The notes below the pieces were generated by a model that ran no database searches, was not told the origin of the DNA, and saw only the letters and a program-made list of their open reading frames with translations. A DNA stretch of 64,000 bases from Paenibacillus sp. (GTDB taxonomy: Bacteria > Bacillota > Bacilli > Paenibacillales > Paenibacillaceae): positions 186,001 to 250,000 of the forward strand of contig JAFWEX010000084.1 of NCBI GenBank assembly GCA_017512705.1, written 5' to 3'. Below, in pieces: positions 44,197 to 56,210 of the stretch (its first letter is position 1; every line of letters starts with the position of its first letter). Made by a program: the position numbers and the translations under genes.

Positions 44197-45267
44197 ATGG
44201 CACTTCCAGTGATTCAACCATATGCAATGCCTGTAGCGTCTGAGCTCCCGGTCAACAAGGTTGCCTGGACACCGGATGCGAAGCGTGCAGTACTTTTGAT
44301 TCACGATATGCAGAACTATTTCATGAATGCATTTACACCGGGAGCCTCTCCGGTAGTGGAGCTGATCAATCATATTACAGAGCTTCGTTCAACGTGTCAT
44401 AAGCTTGGCATTCCTGTGGTTTACTCGGCTCAACCTGGCGGACAGACACCGGAGGAACGCGGGCTACAGCTGGACTTCTGGGGTGCGGGAATCGATGGCG
44501 GAGCAGTACAGAAAGAAATTGTTGAATCGCTTGCTCCCGCTCCGCAGGACACCTTCATGACTAAATGGCGATACAGCGCCTTTCAGAAGACGGAACTGAT
44601 CGAGCTCATGCAGAAGCAGGGTCGGGATCAATTGATTATCTGCGGCATATATGCACATATCGGATGCCTGATGACGTCCTGTGAAGCATTTATGCGTGAT
44701 ATTCAAGCGTTTCTGGTTGCTGATGCGGTTGCTGATTTTTCGTTGGAAAAACATCGAATGGCGCTGACGTATGCGGCAGAGCGTTGTGCGGTAACCCTGA
44801 CGACCGAACGTTCGGTTTCATTGTTAAATGCATCAGCCATAGCCCAAACTGGCGGTGCATTTACACCCGAAGCACATGATAATGGTCAAGACGAGCACAG
44901 GGAGCAATCGGGTGCAGTATCAGCCTCACTAGCTGTAGCTGAGGTGCAACATCAAATGACTTCTACCGCTGAGCTCGAGAATATTCTGGAAGGGCAAGAA
45001 GGCAGTGATCATGCAAGGCTGAAAGCATTACAGCTTCAGATTGCCAATCTTTTGCAAGTGCAGCCCGATTCCATTGGAATACATGATGATCTGGTACACA
45101 GCTGGGGTATGGATTCCATCCGCATGATGAGTCTGGCCGAGCGTCTTCGTGCGGAAGGAGCCGAGGTCGCCTTTGTCGATCTGGCAGAGCAACCTACATT
45201 GGCAGCATGGGTAGCACTTCTGGATAACACCCAACCGAAAGTGCTGCTGAACGGAGACTACTTTTGA
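44197..45267 (+). CDS. dhbB: Isochorismatase fused to aryl carrier protein
   Basis: A 356-residue bifunctional protein. Residues 1-210 are an isochorismatase ([49 protein letters not shown]) that frees 2,3-dihydro-DHB from isochorismate. The C-terminal 85 residues are the aryl carrier domain, with phosphopantetheine Ser307 in [13 protein letters not shown] hydrophilic linker of about 60 residues makes it longer than Bacillus DhbB (about 312). The Sfp-type PPTase at 54407 should modify it. Its stop overlaps the dhbF start. Confidence 0.94.
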   Translation: MALPVIQPYAMPVASELPVNKVAWTPDAKRAVLLIHDMQNYFMNAFTPGASPVVELINHITELRSTCHKLGIPVVYSAQPGGQTPEERGLQLDFWGAGIDGGAVQKEIVESLAPAPQDTFMTKWRYSAFQKTELIELMQKQGRDQLIICGIYAHIGCLMTSCEAFMRDIQAFLVADAVADFSLEKHRMALTYAAERCAVTLTTERSVSLLNASAIAQTGGAFTPEAHDNGQDEHREQSGAVSASLAVAEVQHQMTSTAELENILEGQEGSDHARLKALQLQIANLLQVQPDSIGIHDDLVHSWGMDSIRMMSLAERLRAEGAEVAFVDLAEQPTLAAWVALLDNTQPKVLLNGDYF

Positions 45268-48200
45268 GCGGGGCGGTGCAGTTGTCGCAACGTCGGAACA
45301 CAGCTTGGCCTTTGTCTTCTGCACAGTCTGGCATCTGGTATGCCCAACAGTTAAATCCGGACAACCCGATGTACAACACTGCAGAGTATGTGGTTATTGA
45401 GGGACAGATTCATCCTGGACTTTTTGAGAAAAGTGTACGTCAGACCGTGATGGAAGCCGAATCACTCAATATGGTGTATGGCGAAAATGAGCAAGGCCCG
45501 TGGCAATCGCTGCGCTCCAATATGAATGATTGGACATTCCATGTCATGGATGTGCGTGATCAGGCTGATCCTCATGCGGCTGCGTTGGACTGGATGAAGC
45601 AGGACCTGGGACGACCTGTTAATCTGGCCATTGGTCCACTCTTCACAGAGGCTTTGTTCCGGGTGAGTGAGGATCGGTATTACTGGTACCAGCGCATCCA
45701 CCATATAGCAATTGATGGGTATGGTGTCTCCCTGATCACACGAAGGGTCGCCAGCTTGTATTCAGCAAGCATCCAGGGAGAGGGTGCAGCACAGAATACA
45801 GCACAGGCAAAAGATACAACAGCATTTGGCCCGCTCACTTCTGTGCTTGAAGAAGATGATGCCTACTCAGGCTCTATCGATCAAGAACAGGATCAACAGT
45901 TCTGGATTAACCGTTATGCAGATGCACCGGATGTCGTCAGTCTGGGGCATCGTGCATCGCTGACTTCAACAGGGTTCCTGCGGCAATGTGCAGTGATAAC
46001 GCCATTAGAGCGGGAGCAGATACAAGCAGCAGCGAGCAAGTTTGATGCGACCTGGTCAGATCTGTGTGTGGCGGCGACAGCAATCTATGTGCACCGGATG
46101 ACAGGGTCAACCGATGTGATTCTGGCCTTGCCCGTCATGTGCCGTTTGGGTTCGGCGTCGCTGCGTGTCCCGGGCATGGTCATGAATGTTCTTCCACTGC
46201 GATTGACTGTACATTCGCAGATGGATTTGTCTGAATTGATCGGCCAGATCGTAAGGGAGATTCGGGCTGTACGTAAGCACCAGCGATACCGTCATCAGGA
46301 TCTGCGGCGGGATCTCAAGCTATTGGGAGAGAATCGACGTCTGTATGGACCGATGATTAATGTGATGCCCTTTCATCATGCATTAAATTTTGCAGGCGCG
46401 CGCGGCATGATTCATAATCTGTCCACGGGTCCTGTGGATGATCTATCCATTCATATCGTGGATCAAGGGCATGGTCAAGCGATGAGCATTGCTTTGGATG
46501 CCAACTCTTCCATCTACACGGAATCGGAACTACGTATGCATCAGCTTCGCTATGAACAGCTCCTGAAATCCATGATTTCAGGAGGGGATGTAGACATAAT
46601 AATTGCACAACTGGATATTCTGCTTCCTGCCGAGCGCGAGCAAGTGCTGGGAGGGTGGAACCAGACGCATCATGTGGCCGCTGAGTGGAACTCGGCATCG
46701 TTATTTGAACAGCAGGTTAGGCGGACCCCTCATGCCACTGCGATAACATTCGAAGGGGAGACGTTGACCTATGCAGCGTTGAATGAACGTGCGAATCAAC
46801 TGGCCCATCAACTGATACAAGCCTATGAGGCAGGACCGGAGCAGGTAGTTGGCATTGCGATGCCTCGTTCATTGGAAGTGGTTATTGCGATCCTGGCTGT
46901 TCACAAGACGGGGGCCGCTTATCTGCCGCTTGACCCTGATTATCCGGAGGATCGCCTGATCTACATGCTGGAGGATGCCAAACCTGCTTGTGTAGTGACA
47001 GTGACGGACAATCTTGCTAACATTCCGCAGACGTCTGATATACCAATTCTCGTCATAGATCAAACAGATATTGTACAGGCACTATGCTATCGGTCTGGAA
47101 CCAATCCGGAAGGTGATGATCTCCTAGGCAAAGCCTCTATGCTCAATCCTGCGTATCTGATCTACACATCAGGTTCTACGGGTAGACCCAAAGGGGTGGC
47201 GGTGACCCATCTGGGATTAGCCAATCTACTCGAAGATATGAAGACGAGATTGCAGGTCGGTTCGCAGGACCGCTGGCTGTCGGTGACTACGATTGCTTTT
47301 GATATCTCTGTACTGGAGATCTTCCTGCCACTGACGACCGGGGCCAGACTGGATATCGCGCCAAAGGACACAATCCTTGATCCGGTTGCGTTGGCCGGAA
47401 AAATGCGAAAGCAGAAGACTACGATCATGCAGGCTACACCGACATTATGGAAGTCTTTGGTTATGAGTCGGCCTGGAAGGTTCGACGGGCTAACGGTAAT
47501 TACGGGAGGAGAAGCTCTGACGGAGGAGTTAAAGCTATCACTGGAAGGGTTGGGTTGTCAGGTCAATAACCAGTACGGGCCAACCGAAACGACCATCTAT
47601 TCAACAGCAGCATCGCTAGGGGCGGGTCAATCGGGCAAACCGAATATAGGTGGTCCGGTGCGTAACACACAACTCTATGTACTGGATCAGAGCATGCAGC
47701 CTGTGCCTCCGGGTGTAGCAGGAGAATTGTATATTGCAGGAGAGGGGCTTGCGCGGGGATATTTGGGCCGACCTGATCTGACGGCAGAACGCTTTGTCGC
47801 TAACCCTTATGGACAGCCGGGGAGTCGGATGTACCGTACAGGTGATCTCGCTCAATGGTTGCCGGATGGCTCCATTGATTATTTGGGCCGGGCAGATCAT
47901 CAGATCAAGATCAGGGGTTTCCGCATTGAACTGGGAGAGATCGAGTCGATCATCGCAAGTTATCCGGGCGTGGCACAGGTTACGGTGATCGCACGTGAGG
48001 ACCAGCCGGGGAACCAGCGATTAGCGGCTTATATTGTGGCTGAGGCCGGAGAATGTCAGACTGAAATCGATCTGTCTGATATCAGAGCATACGTAACGGA
48101 TGTATTACCGGATTATATGGTGCCCTCTGCCTTCATGCTGTTGCCTGAGATGCCGCTGACTCCGAACAAAAAAATTGATCGGAAACAGCTGCCGGTCCCA

Positions 48201-51200
48201 TCCGTGGTATCCAATACAGCCGGGAGGGAGGCTCGGACACCGCAGGAAGAGATGTTATGCGGATTGTTTGCTGAAATTCTGGGCGTAGCCAAGGTAAGTA
48301 TTGATGATGATTTCTTCGAGCTGGGCGGGCATTCCCTGTTGGCTGGTCGAATTACAGCCCGGGTCAGGGAGGTATTCGGCGCAGAGCTGAACATCGGAAC
48401 GGTGTTTGAATCACCGACAGTAGCAGGTCTTGCGAGGAAACTGGATCAGACGAACTTCGTCAGACCGGTAATTCAGCCTGTATTGCGCGAGACGGGGCTT
48501 CCGCTTTCCTTTGCCCAGCAACGGTTATGGTTCCTCTATTGTCTGGAGGGGGCTAGTCCGACCTACAATATTCCATGGGTTGCCCGGTTGACAGGAAAGC
48601 TGAATGTGGATGCTCTAAGAGATGCCTTGCAGGATGTTGTAGAACGTCATGAGACATTGCGCACATTGTATCCACCAGACCTGGGTGCGGCGAGCCAGCA
48701 TATTCTTCGTGCAGCCGAGGTGAACTTGAACATGAAATTCACCCGGACTTCAGCTGAGGAGCTTCCGGCTTTGCTCTCGGAAGCGGCGCGTTACAGCTTC
48801 GAGCTTAGTTCAGAGCCGGGCATACGAGCGGAATTGTTCCATCTGGATGCGGATGAATATGCGCTCCTGCTGCTTGTTCATCATATTGCAGGGGATGGCT
48901 GGTCTTTGTCACGGCTCATCAGGGATTTGTCTGAAGCGTACAGAGCTCGTCTGAGTGGAACGGCACCCGATTGGGAGCCGATACGCATTCAATATGCGGA
49001 CTATGCGGTATGGCAGCAAAAGCTACTGGGGGATGAGCAGCATAAGGACAGTCTGATCGCGAGGCAGTTTGAGTTCTGGACAGACCGACTCGCAGGCATA
49101 CCGGAGCAAGTCACATTCCCGGCAGACTATACCCGTCCAGTGGCGTCCAGCTACCGAGGGGGCGTTATACCTTTTACAATAAGTCAACCCCTGCATGAGC
49201 AACTTATGGTTATTGCTCGGGAAAATAAGACTAGTCTCTTCATGGTTCTGCATGCGGCGTTAACGGCATTGCTTACCAGAATGGGAGCAGGAACGGATAT
49301 TGCGATTGGCACGCCGATTGCTGGACGAAGTGACGATGCACTGGATGATGTTGTTGGCATGTTCATCAATACGTTGGTGCTGCGTACAGACACCTCGGGT
49401 GATCCTACCTTCAGAGAGCTGCTTGCTCGTGTGCGTGAAGCCGACCTGGCCGCTTATGAGCATCAGGATGTACCTTTTGAACGGCTGGTAGAAGTACTGA
49501 ACCCATCCAGATCTCGTGCCAAACATCCGCTCTTTCAGGTAATGCTGGTGCTGCAAAATACGCCGGACATCTGTCTTGATCTGCCAGGTATTGAAGCAGA
49601 CGCTCATATCCAGAGTGTAGGTTCATCCAAATTTGACATGACGTTTGAACTGACGGAGAAAAGGGAGCCGAACGGACAACCAGCGGGAATAGACGGGCTG
49701 CTCGAGTACAGTACAGAACTATATCGTGAATCGACTGCTAGTGAATTGGTCATTCGGCTATTGCAGTTGCTCGAACAGGCCGTACAGCAGATGGATATCG
49801 TTATTGGCCGATTCGATCTGGTTACACCGACAGAGCATGCTCAGCTTGAAAAGGAATGGGCTGCCGTACCTGATCAGTATCCACAATGGCCGACGATAGC
49901 AGAGCGTTTTGAAGTGCAGGCCGCCGCTCATGCAAGCTCGATAGCCCTCCAATGCGGCGATGAACGTATCACTTACAGGGAACTGAATGTACAGGCAAAT
50001 CGACTTGCGAGACGTTTGATCGCAGAGGGCGTAGGAGCGGAACAGATGGTAGCGCTGGCCTTGCCTCGTTCCGTGGAGATGGTCGTAGCCATTCTCGCTG
50101 TACTCAAAACGGGTGCCGCCTATCTGCCGCTTGATCCGAACTATCCGGCAGACCGGTTAGCACATATGCTGACGGACGCAGAGCCGAAAGTGATGATTAC
50201 AAGTACAGAGGTATATGCTTCACTGCCACAGATGGATGACATTACATGTATTAACATGGATGATCCGAATACCTTGCGACAACTAGAGTCCATGGATGAG
50301 CAGAATCCTGCTGACGATGAGCGGAACGCACGGGTAACTCCGTTGAGCCCGGCATATATGATCTACACCTCGGGTTCGACAGGGAAACCGAAAGGGGTTG
50401 TGATTCCACACGCGAATGTCATCCGGTTACTGGATGCAACGCAGCACTGGTTCCATTTTGATGCGCATGATGTGTGGACGTTGTTCCATTCATATGCTTT
50501 TGATTTCTCTGTCTGGGAGATCTGGGGACCGTTGCTGCACGGTGGAAGATTGGTCGTCGTTCCTCACGAGATTAGCCGGTCGCCTGGAGCCTTCCTGCAG
50601 CTGCTTGCGGAGGAACAGGTTACTGTTCTGAACCAGACACCATCAGCATTCTACCAGCTCATGCAAGCAGACAAGGAAAATCCGGCTTGGGGGCAGCAAT
50701 TGGCACTTCGCTATGTGATCTTTGGAGGGGAGGCACTGGAGCTGGGACGTTTGCACGACTGGTATGAACGTCATGCAGATCATGCTCCAAGGCTCATCAA
50801 TATGTATGGTATCACTGAAACCACGGTTCATGTCAGCTACAAGGAGCTGCATTCAGGCAGCTCGGCAGAGGGGGCAAGCAGCTGGATTGGATGCCCTATT
50901 CCAGATTTGCGCGTATATGTGCTAGATGATCAACTGAGACCTGTGCCGACCGGGGTAATCGGAGAGATGTATGTGGCTGGGGCGGGTCTGGCTCGCGGGT
51001 ATTGGGGAAGACCTGATCTCACGGCCGAGCGTTTCGTTGCTGATCCATATGGTCCGGCAGGCACACGAATGTACCGTACAGGAGACTTGGCAAAACGGCT
51101 GCACGATGGTTCGCTCGATTATCTGGGACGAGCGGATCAGCAGGTGAAAATCCGCGGGTTCCGTATTGAACTTGGCGAGATTGAGGCTGTACTGGCAAGA

Positions 51201-52523
51201 CATTCAGGTGTGGCGCAGGCCGCCGTTATCGTTCGTGAAGACCAGCCGGGGGATAAACGCCTGATTGCTTACGTTGTTTCAGCACGGGATGGAGAAACCG
51301 GCCTGGAGACAGCAGCACTCCGAAGACATGCAGCAGCAAGCCTTCCCGAATATATGGTACCTTCTGCGGTTGTTGTGATGAAGGTTCTGCCGCTCACGCC
51401 AAACGGCAAGCTGGATCGTAAAGCATTGCCGGCACCGGAGATACAACTATCAGTTGATGGCCGAGCGCCACGTAACCCGCAGGAGCAAATTCTGTGTGAT
51501 TTGTTTGCTGAAGTGTTAGGTTTGCGGAGTGTAAGTATAGATGACAGCTTTTTCGAATTGGGTGGCCATTCGCTGCTTGCTGTGCGCTTGATGAGTCGAA
51601 TCCGTGAAGCAATGGGCATAGAGCCCGGCATAGGCATTTTGTTCGAAGCCGCGACGGTAGCTGGACTGGCTGAGCGATTGGAGATGGGAGAGTACTCCGG
51701 TGATAGCTCGTTGCAAGTGTTGTTGCCGCTTCGGACGCATGGGCAGCATCTGCCTGTATTCTGTGTTCATCCGGCAGGGGGACTAAGTTGGTGTTATGCC
51801 GGATTAATGAAACATCTGGGCATGGAGTATCCGCTGTACGGTCTGCAGGCAAGGGGCATTGCCGAGTATGAGGAACTTCCAGGGACACTGGAAGAGATGA
51901 CAGCAGATTATATCCATCATCTGCGGTCTGTGCAGCCTGAGGGGCCATATCGTCTGCTTGGCTGGTCACTTGGGGGGAACGTTGCCCAGGCGATGGCTGT
52001 GCAGCTCCAGTCCGAAGGAGAGCAAGTAGAGTTTCTTGCCATGCTGGATGCCTATCCGAGTCATTATCTTCCCATTCGCGGAGAGCCTGACGAAGCAGAG
52101 GCATTGACGGCTCTGCTGGCACTTGGCGGCTACGATCCGGACAGCATTGGAGACGAGCCACTGAATATGGCCACAGCCATGCGAATACTTCGCAGCGAAG
52201 GAAGTGCACTGGCGAGTTTGAGCGAAGAGACGATCCGGAAGCTGCGGAGAACCTATGAAAATTCTGTTCGCATTCTGGGGGCATATACCCCATCCCGATT
52301 TGATGGGGATTTGATCTTCTTCCGCTCTACCATTATTCCTGACTGGTTTGATCCGATTGAACCGGAAATGTGGAATGCATTTATTGGAGGACATCTGGAG
52401 CGCCATAATATTGCCTGTCGTCACAAAGACCTTTGTCAGCCTGGCCCATTGGAGGAAATCTGCCGTACCCTTGCCGCCAAGCTAGAGATGCTGAACAACA
52501 AGCGTAATATTCAACATAAATAG
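45264..52523 (+). CDS. dhbF: Dimodular NRPS of catecholate siderophore synthesis (C-A-T-C-A-T-TE)
   Basis: A 2419-residue synthetase, close to Bacillus DhbF in size. C1 with HHIAIDG near residue 145; A1 with [11 protein letters not shown] near 633; T1 Ser near 1024 (LGGHSLLAG); C2 with HHIAGDG near 1205; A2 with [11 protein letters not shown] near 1699; T2 Ser near 2102; thioesterase with GWSLGG, Ser near 2235. A2 specificity residues read D-F-W-N-I-G-M-V-H-K, the threonine code. A1 reads D-I-L-Q-I-G-Q-I-Y-K, glycine-like but off at three positions. The TE would trimerise DHB-X-Thr and cyclise it. TTG start at 45264 overlaps dhbB, with GGAG 7 bases before. Confidence 0.95.
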   Translation: MSGAVQLSQRRNTAWPLSSAQSGIWYAQQLNPDNPMYNTAEYVVIEGQIHPGLFEKSVRQTVMEAESLNMVYGENEQGPWQSLRSNMNDWTFHVMDVRDQADPHAAALDWMKQDLGRPVNLAIGPLFTEALFRVSEDRYYWYQRIHHIAIDGYGVSLITRRVASLYSASIQGEGAAQNTAQAKDTTAFGPLTSVLEEDDAYSGSIDQEQDQQFWINRYADAPDVVSLGHRASLTSTGFLRQCAVITPLEREQIQAAASKFDATWSDLCVAATAIYVHRMTGSTDVILALPVMCRLGSASLRVPGMVMNVLPLRLTVHSQMDLSELIGQIVREIRAVRKHQRYRHQDLRRDLKLLGENRRLYGPMINVMPFHHALNFAGARGMIHNLSTGPVDDLSIHIVDQGHGQAMSIALDANSSIYTESELRMHQLRYEQLLKSMISGGDVDIIIAQLDILLPAEREQVLGGWNQTHHVAAEWNSASLFEQQVRRTPHATAITFEGETLTYAALNERANQLAHQLIQAYEAGPEQVVGIAMPRSLEVVIAILAVHKTGAAYLPLDPDYPEDRLIYMLEDAKPACVVTVTDNLANIPQTSDIPILVIDQTDIVQALCYRSGTNPEGDDLLGKASMLNPAYLIYTSGSTGRPKGVAVTHLGLANLLEDMKTRLQVGSQDRWLSVTTIAFDISVLEIFLPLTTGARLDIAPKDTILDPVALAGKMRKQKTTIMQATPTLWKSLVMSRPGRFDGLTVITGGEALTEELKLSLEGLGCQVNNQYGPTETTIYSTAASLGAGQSGKPNIGGPVRNTQLYVLDQSMQPVPPGVAGELYIAGEGLARGYLGRPDLTAERFVANPYGQPGSRMYRTGDLAQWLPDGSIDYLGRADHQIKIRGFRIELGEIESIIASYPGVAQVTVIAREDQPGNQRLAAYIVAEAGECQTEIDLSDIRAYVTDVLPDYMVPSAFMLLPEMPLTPNKKIDRKQLPVPSVVSNTAGREARTPQEEMLCGLFAEILGVAKVSIDDDFFELGGHSLLAGRITARVREVFGAELNIGTVFESPTVAGLARKLDQTNFVRPVIQPVLRETGLPLSFAQQRLWFLYCLEGASPTYNIPWVARLTGKLNVDALRDALQDVVERHETLRTLYPPDLGAASQHILRAAEVNLNMKFTRTSAEELPALLSEAARYSFELSSEPGIRAELFHLDADEYALLLLVHHIAGDGWSLSRLIRDLSEAYRARLSGTAPDWEPIRIQYADYAVWQQKLLGDEQHKDSLIARQFEFWTDRLAGIPEQVTFPADYTRPVASSYRGGVIPFTISQPLHEQLMVIARENKTSLFMVLHAALTALLTRMGAGTDIAIGTPIAGRSDDALDDVVGMFINTLVLRTDTSGDPTFRELLARVREADLAAYEHQDVPFERLVEVLNPSRSRAKHPLFQVMLVLQNTPDICLDLPGIEADAHIQSVGSSKFDMTFELTEKREPNGQPAGIDGLLEYSTELYRESTASELVIRLLQLLEQAVQQMDIVIGRFDLVTPTEHAQLEKEWAAVPDQYPQWPTIAERFEVQAAAHASSIALQCGDERITYRELNVQANRLARRLIAEGVGAEQMVALALPRSVEMVVAILAVLKTGAAYLPLDPNYPADRLAHMLTDAEPKVMITSTEVYASLPQMDDITCINMDDPNTLRQLESMDEQNPADDERNARVTPLSPAYMIYTSGSTGKPKGVVIPHANVIRLLDATQHWFHFDAHDVWTLFHSYAFDFSVWEIWGPLLHGGRLVVVPHEISRSPGAFLQLLAEEQVTVLNQTPSAFYQLMQADKENPAWGQQLALRYVIFGGEALELGRLHDWYERHADHAPRLINMYGITETTVHVSYKELHSGSSAEGASSWIGCPIPDLRVYVLDDQLRPVPTGVIGEMYVAGAGLARGYWGRPDLTAERFVADPYGPAGTRMYRTGDLAKRLHDGSLDYLGRADQQVKIRGFRIELGEIEAVLARHSGVAQAAVIVREDQPGDKRLIAYVVSARDGETGLETAALRRHAAASLPEYMVPSAVVVMKVLPLTPNGKLDRKALPAPEIQLSVDGRAPRNPQEQILCDLFAEVLGLRSVSIDDSFFELGGHSLLAVRLMSRIREAMGIEPGIGILFEAATVAGLAERLEMGEYSGDSSLQVLLPLRTHGQHLPVFCVHPAGGLSWCYAGLMKHLGMEYPLYGLQARGIAEYEELPGTLEEMTADYIHHLRSVQPEGPYRLLGWSLGGNVAQAMAVQLQSEGEQVEFLAMLDAYPSHYLPIRGEPDEAEALTALLALGGYDPDSIGDEPLNMATAMRILRSEGSALASLSEETIRKLRRTYENSVRILGAYTPSRFDGDLIFFRSTIIPDWFDPIEPEMWNAFIGGHLERHNIACRHKDLCQPGPLEEICRTLAAKLEMLNNKRNIQHK

Positions 52524-52535
52524 GAGGATAAACGG

Positions 52536-52772
52536 ATGAGCAACCCTTTTGATTATGAAGACAGCAGTTATCTGGTGTTAAAGAATGATGAAGACCAGTA
52601 TTCGCTTTGGCCCGCATCCATTGAGGTCCCGAAAGGCTGGACCCAGATGCTGGGGAAGGCCAAACGCCGTGTATGTCTGGATTACATTGCGGAGCAATGG
52701 ACTGATATGAGACCACTTAGTCTATGGGACGAAACGGGGATACTGGAGTCACTTCATGAGACTGGCGGATGA
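52536..52772 (+). CDS. MbtH-like protein
   Basis: A 78-residue MbtH-family chaperone that binds NRPS adenylation domains and is often needed for their activity. The full signature is present: NDEDQYSLWPASIEVPKGW, then CLDYIAEQWTDMRPLSL. It sits 12 bases after dhbF, with AGGAGG before the ATG, and overlaps the exporter gene by 4 bases. The usual Bacillus dhb operon also ends with such a gene. Confidence 0.95.
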   Translation: MSNPFDYEDSSYLVLKNDEDQYSLWPASIEVPKGWTQMLGKAKRRVCLDYIAEQWTDMRPLSLWDETGILESLHETGG

Positions 52773-54253
52773 ATTTCCTGCCAGGTTCGAAAAAAATTGT
52801 AGGCACGGTCTATGTTCTCGCCATGTTTATCGTTGCGATGGATGCAACTGTATTGAATGTGGCCCTGCGAACGATCAGTGAGGAACTGGGTGTTCCTCCA
52901 GCGACTGCGGGTACATTAAATGTGGGGTATCTGGTCAGCCTGGCTGTATTTTTGCCTGTGGCGGGATGGCTAGGAGATCGATGGGGGACAAAACGGGTCT
53001 TCCTGTCGGCGCTGGCACTGTTTACGTTATCTTCTGCACTGTGTGCTACAGCTGATCAACTGGAGACACTGACGTTTTTCCGTATTTTGCAGGGAGCGGG
53101 GGGAGGTCTGCTTACGCCTGTAGGCATGGCGATGTTATTTCGAGCATTTCCTCCGCATGAACGGGCCAGAGTATCTCGTATGCTGGTGCTACCGATTGCC
53201 CTTGCTCCTGCGCTTGGGCCGATTGTGAGCGGATTAATTGTGGATCAGCTATCGTGGCGCTGGATTTTCTATGTTAATCTGCCTGTAGGTATTCCAGCCG
53301 TGATCTTTGGCATGCTGTATCTGAAGGAGCATAGAGAACAGGGAGCCGGTCAATTCGATTTGTCGGGCTGGTTATTATCTGCGCCGGGACTGGCTCTGAC
53401 GATGTATGCACTAAGTCAGGGACCGCTGCGGGGGTGGACATCACCACTTATTATGGGGGCGGGTTTTACAGGAATGCTGCTTCTTACGCTGCTCGCTAGG
53501 GTGGAGCTGCGCGCGAAACAGCCGTTGCTTGATCTGCATCTGCTGAAGCAACGACTTTTTCGTTACACAGGTCTGGTATCTGTATGTGGGGCGGCAGGAT
53601 TGCTGGGCATGTTATATGTGTTTCCGTTGATGTATCAGCATGTGCTGCATGCCTCTGCGCTGGAGACAGGGCTAACCACATTTCCAGAAGCGATCGGATT
53701 AATGATCGCTTCACAGCTTGTTCCATGGAGCTACCCACGTTTGGGCCCACGCAAGCTCATATCCATGGGATTGATCTGTACGGCGATTATTTTTATTACC
53801 CTTAGTCAGATTACAGTGGATACGAATCCATGGTTCATCCGGTTCTTATTATTCGGAGTGGGCATTTTCCTGGGACAGACGGTAGGGGCGGTACAGATCG
53901 CAGCCTTCGCTCAGATTCCGCCTGCTGCTATGGGACGGGCTTCGACCTGGTTCACGGTGCAAAATCGTCTGGGTTCTGCAATCGGCATGGCCATACTCTC
54001 TGCTGTTCTGGCGGTTGCAGGTACAACCAGGGTGACTGCGACAGGTACACTGGAGCCGAATATGATAGCATACCGTCTGGCTTTGCTAGGAGCAGCTGCA
54101 TTTCTGTTCATCGGGCTGTGGTTTGCTCTGATGATCCGCGATGCGGACGCAGCGGCTACGATTCGGAAGAAGCCGATGGGCGGGACATCGGTTATAGCGA
54201 AGGGTCCCTCCGGGCCAGGGTCCGAGTCAGTGGCAAAACAGCTGGATCGTTGA
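52769..54253 (+). CDS. MFS transporter, DHA2/EmrB-QacA family, probable siderophore exporter
   Basis: A 494-residue membrane protein with about 14 hydrophobic segments. DHA2 motifs: AMDATVLNVALRTISEELG (motif D1), GDRWGTKRVFL (motif A) and LGPIVSGLIVDQLSWRWIFYVNLPVG (motif C and following). Being last in the dhb operon and translationally linked to mbtH, it most likely exports the finished siderophore. No signal for a different substrate is seen. A terminator lies at 54314. Confidence 0.9.
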   Translation: MNFLPGSKKIVGTVYVLAMFIVAMDATVLNVALRTISEELGVPPATAGTLNVGYLVSLAVFLPVAGWLGDRWGTKRVFLSALALFTLSSALCATADQLETLTFFRILQGAGGGLLTPVGMAMLFRAFPPHERARVSRMLVLPIALAPALGPIVSGLIVDQLSWRWIFYVNLPVGIPAVIFGMLYLKEHREQGAGQFDLSGWLLSAPGLALTMYALSQGPLRGWTSPLIMGAGFTGMLLLTLLARVELRAKQPLLDLHLLKQRLFRYTGLVSVCGAAGLLGMLYVFPLMYQHVLHASALETGLTTFPEAIGLMIASQLVPWSYPRLGPRKLISMGLICTAIIFITLSQITVDTNPWFIRFLLFGVGIFLGQTVGAVQIAAFAQIPPAAMGRASTWFTVQNRLGSAIGMAILSAVLAVAGTTRVTATGTLEPNMIAYRLALLGAAAFLFIGLWFALMIRDADAAATIRKKPMGGTSVIAKGPSGPGSESVAKQLDR

Positions 54254-54313
54254 AGGATGTAAATGGAGCGAGCAAGCTGCATTTCATTAATACTATCGAT
54301 AATCGTATTACAG

Positions 54314-54371
54314 AAGAAGGAGCGAATCACCGGAGAGCTTTATTACCGGATGAACTCGCTCCTCTTTTTTT
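54314..54371. terminator. Bidirectional terminator at the end of the dhb operon
   Basis: GGAGCGA/TCGCTCC forms an outer stem, with an inner ACCGG/CCGGA part, followed by TCTTTTTTT. It separates the exporter gene from the convergent PPTase gene. Confidence 0.75.
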
Positions 54372-54406
54372 AATCGGTCAAAGTTTAGGCTATGCATGTG
54401 CCTTCC

Positions 54407-55114
54407 TTATGTAAGCTCTGCGCATAAGCTCTCCAGCGTGACAACTTCAGGCTGGGCTGGTAACTCTCCTTCGACAGCACAGGCAGCGAGCATATGCTGC
54501 TCATCCAAAGAGTGAGTGTAGAAGCGATGCCTAACGATTTGCCCGTCTTGGTTGCATCTCCAGTCATGCTTCCCATGCTGATGAGCATGGGGAAGAATGG
54601 CGAAGGAGTTAAGGGGCATGGACAAGCCCATCCCTATAGCTTTAATGTAGCTCTCCTTTAGCGTCCATAGGCGATAGAAGGTGTTTAACTGTTGATCGGC
54701 AGGCTGTGCTGACAGATACGTATTCTCCTGTGTTGAGAAGAAGCGCACTGCAATCTGCAGGTCAATCGGGGCTATTTTTTCCATATCCACACCCAATTCA
54801 GCTGTCCCGCCAGAGATTAAAGCGATCCAATCCCCGGAATGGGAGACGTTGAATGATATCTTGGGATTTTGAACAAGGCGGGGCTTTCCGTAGGCATTAC
54901 GTGAAAAAGAAAGCTCCTTCCTTGGCAGTCCAGTTAATTCACTTAACGTCACCCGGGTCAATACCTCACCAAGCACAGAGCGATACGCATCGGCTTGATG
55001 TATAAAGCGTGCAGCCTGTGCCCGGCGCTCATCAGAGACAGATGACAGAAAAAGATCCCAGTATGCTTCGGGTACAACAGAGGGTACTTGCAGTACTTGT
55101 ATAGTTATCATCAT
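54407..55114 (-). CDS. sfp: Sfp-type 4'-phosphopantetheinyl transferase
   Basis: A 235-residue PPTase that moves phosphopantetheine from CoA to carrier domains. Motifs: SFNVSHSGDWIAL, magnesium site Asp110/Glu112 in ELGVDMEKI, and WTLKESYIKAIG with Lys153, Glu154, Ser155. It should activate the carrier domains of DhbB and DhbF. It is convergent to the dhb operon, with no Fur box evident upstream. ATG at 55114, with a second ATG at once after it; the ribosome site is AGGTGA. Confidence 0.93.
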   Translation of the reverse strand: MMITIQVLQVPSVVPEAYWDLFLSSVSDERRAQAARFIHQADAYRSVLGEVLTRVTLSELTGLPRKELSFSRNAYGKPRLVQNPKISFNVSHSGDWIALISGGTAELGVDMEKIAPIDLQIAVRFFSTQENTYLSAQPADQQLNTFYRLWTLKESYIKAIGMGLSMPLNSFAILPHAHQHGKHDWRCNQDGQIVRHRFYTHSLDEQHMLAACAVEGELPAQPEVVTLESLCAELT

Positions 55115-55463
55115 TTATCACCTGACGTTGTATTCGGCATGGATGACAGGCTTTCCTCTATAGTTATCCTTTTCTGGCGTTTCCCCAGTGAGTCAGGCTA
55201 GTTGTGGTGGAAACAGTAACCGCTGCGTCCTTGAATTCATTGTATAAGTGAACGTATGAAATGCACACACGTGTTTACTCTAATTGTACCAGTACAGTTT
55301 AGGCGATGGTAAATATAGTGGTTATAGTGCATGCATATCATATTTCGGGTGTGGATTTATTTCGATAAATGGGAGCTTAATCTCTTTTTCTAGGGTATGT
55401 TAACCGTTTGGAGTGGATATAGGTTAGAATATAGATAGATAGTTGGATTAGGAGATGGAAAAT
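55115..55463. other. Divergent intergenic region sfp / greA
   Basis: About 350 bases, AT-rich toward greA. No gene or hairpin terminator. A weak -10 (TAGAAT near 55430) may serve greA. I see no Fur box. Confidence 0.45.
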
Positions 55464-55940
55464 ATGGCTAATGATGAAGTGATTTTGACACAGGAAGGCT
55501 TGGAAAAGCTGGAGGAAGAACTGAAGGAACTGAAAACGGTGAAGCGCAAGGAACTGGCAGAACGATTGAAGCTTGCGATCAGTTATGGGGACCTGAAGGA
55601 GAACAGTGAGTATCATTCAGCCAAGGACGATCAGGCATTTATGGAGACCCGCATTCTGATATTGGAGAAAATGCTGACCAAAGCGAGAGTCATCAGCACA
55701 GACCATATCGATTCTAACCAAGTAGGCATTGGTTCTACTGTGTTGCTGAACGATATTGAGTTTGCCGAAAAGATTGAATATCAACTCGTCGGTCCTGCGG
55801 AAGCAGATGTATCCAACAGCAAAATTTCGTATGAAAGTCCACTTGGGAAAGAGCTGATGGGCAAGGAAGTAGGCAGTGTAATCCATGTCAATGCTCCGAT
55901 GGGTGTCATTAAGTACGAATTACTTGAAATTAAAGTTTAG
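55464..55940 (+). CDS. greA: Transcript cleavage factor GreA
   Basis: A 158-residue GreA. The N-terminal coiled-coil hairpin carries LTQEGLEKLEEELKELKTVK and the tip residues in SYGDLKENSEYHSAKDDQAF; the C-terminal FKBP-like domain has ISYESPLGKELMGKEVG. GreA enters the RNA polymerase secondary channel and stimulates cleavage of backtracked RNA. The ATG at 55464 lies 9 bases after GGAG; an in-frame ATG at 55455 abuts it. It may be a second greA copy, as the usual neighbours (lysS, dus) are absent. Confidence 0.93.
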   Translation: MANDEVILTQEGLEKLEEELKELKTVKRKELAERLKLAISYGDLKENSEYHSAKDDQAFMETRILILEKMLTKARVISTDHIDSNQVGIGSTVLLNDIEFAEKIEYQLVGPAEADVSNSKISYESPLGKELMGKEVGSVIHVNAPMGVIKYELLEIKV

Positions 55941-56210
55941 ACAATAACAGCCGTCAAGACGGTCTGATACAATGAGCAAAAGGTTAGTTTTATTTTATGA
56001 AAGAGATGTTTCAGGGGCCTTTGCAATGGGCTGTCTGGGCCATCTCTTTTTGTCTTTCCGCCACGTATTCACGGTTAACTTGGATGTAATTATCCCATAC
56101 TGAAATCATCCCCATGAAGGTTAATTTTCGACAAATTATGATTTTTGATGACCTGACACGTGTAGTAGTATATAATTACGGGAAAACTTTAAAGTGATGG
56201 AGTAGATACG

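Noticed and set aside
53830-54414. A 194-codon frame overlapping the end of the MFS exporter
   Set aside because: Shadow frame of the exporter that runs through the operon terminator; composition is Cys/Ser/Arg-rich and no start signal is present.
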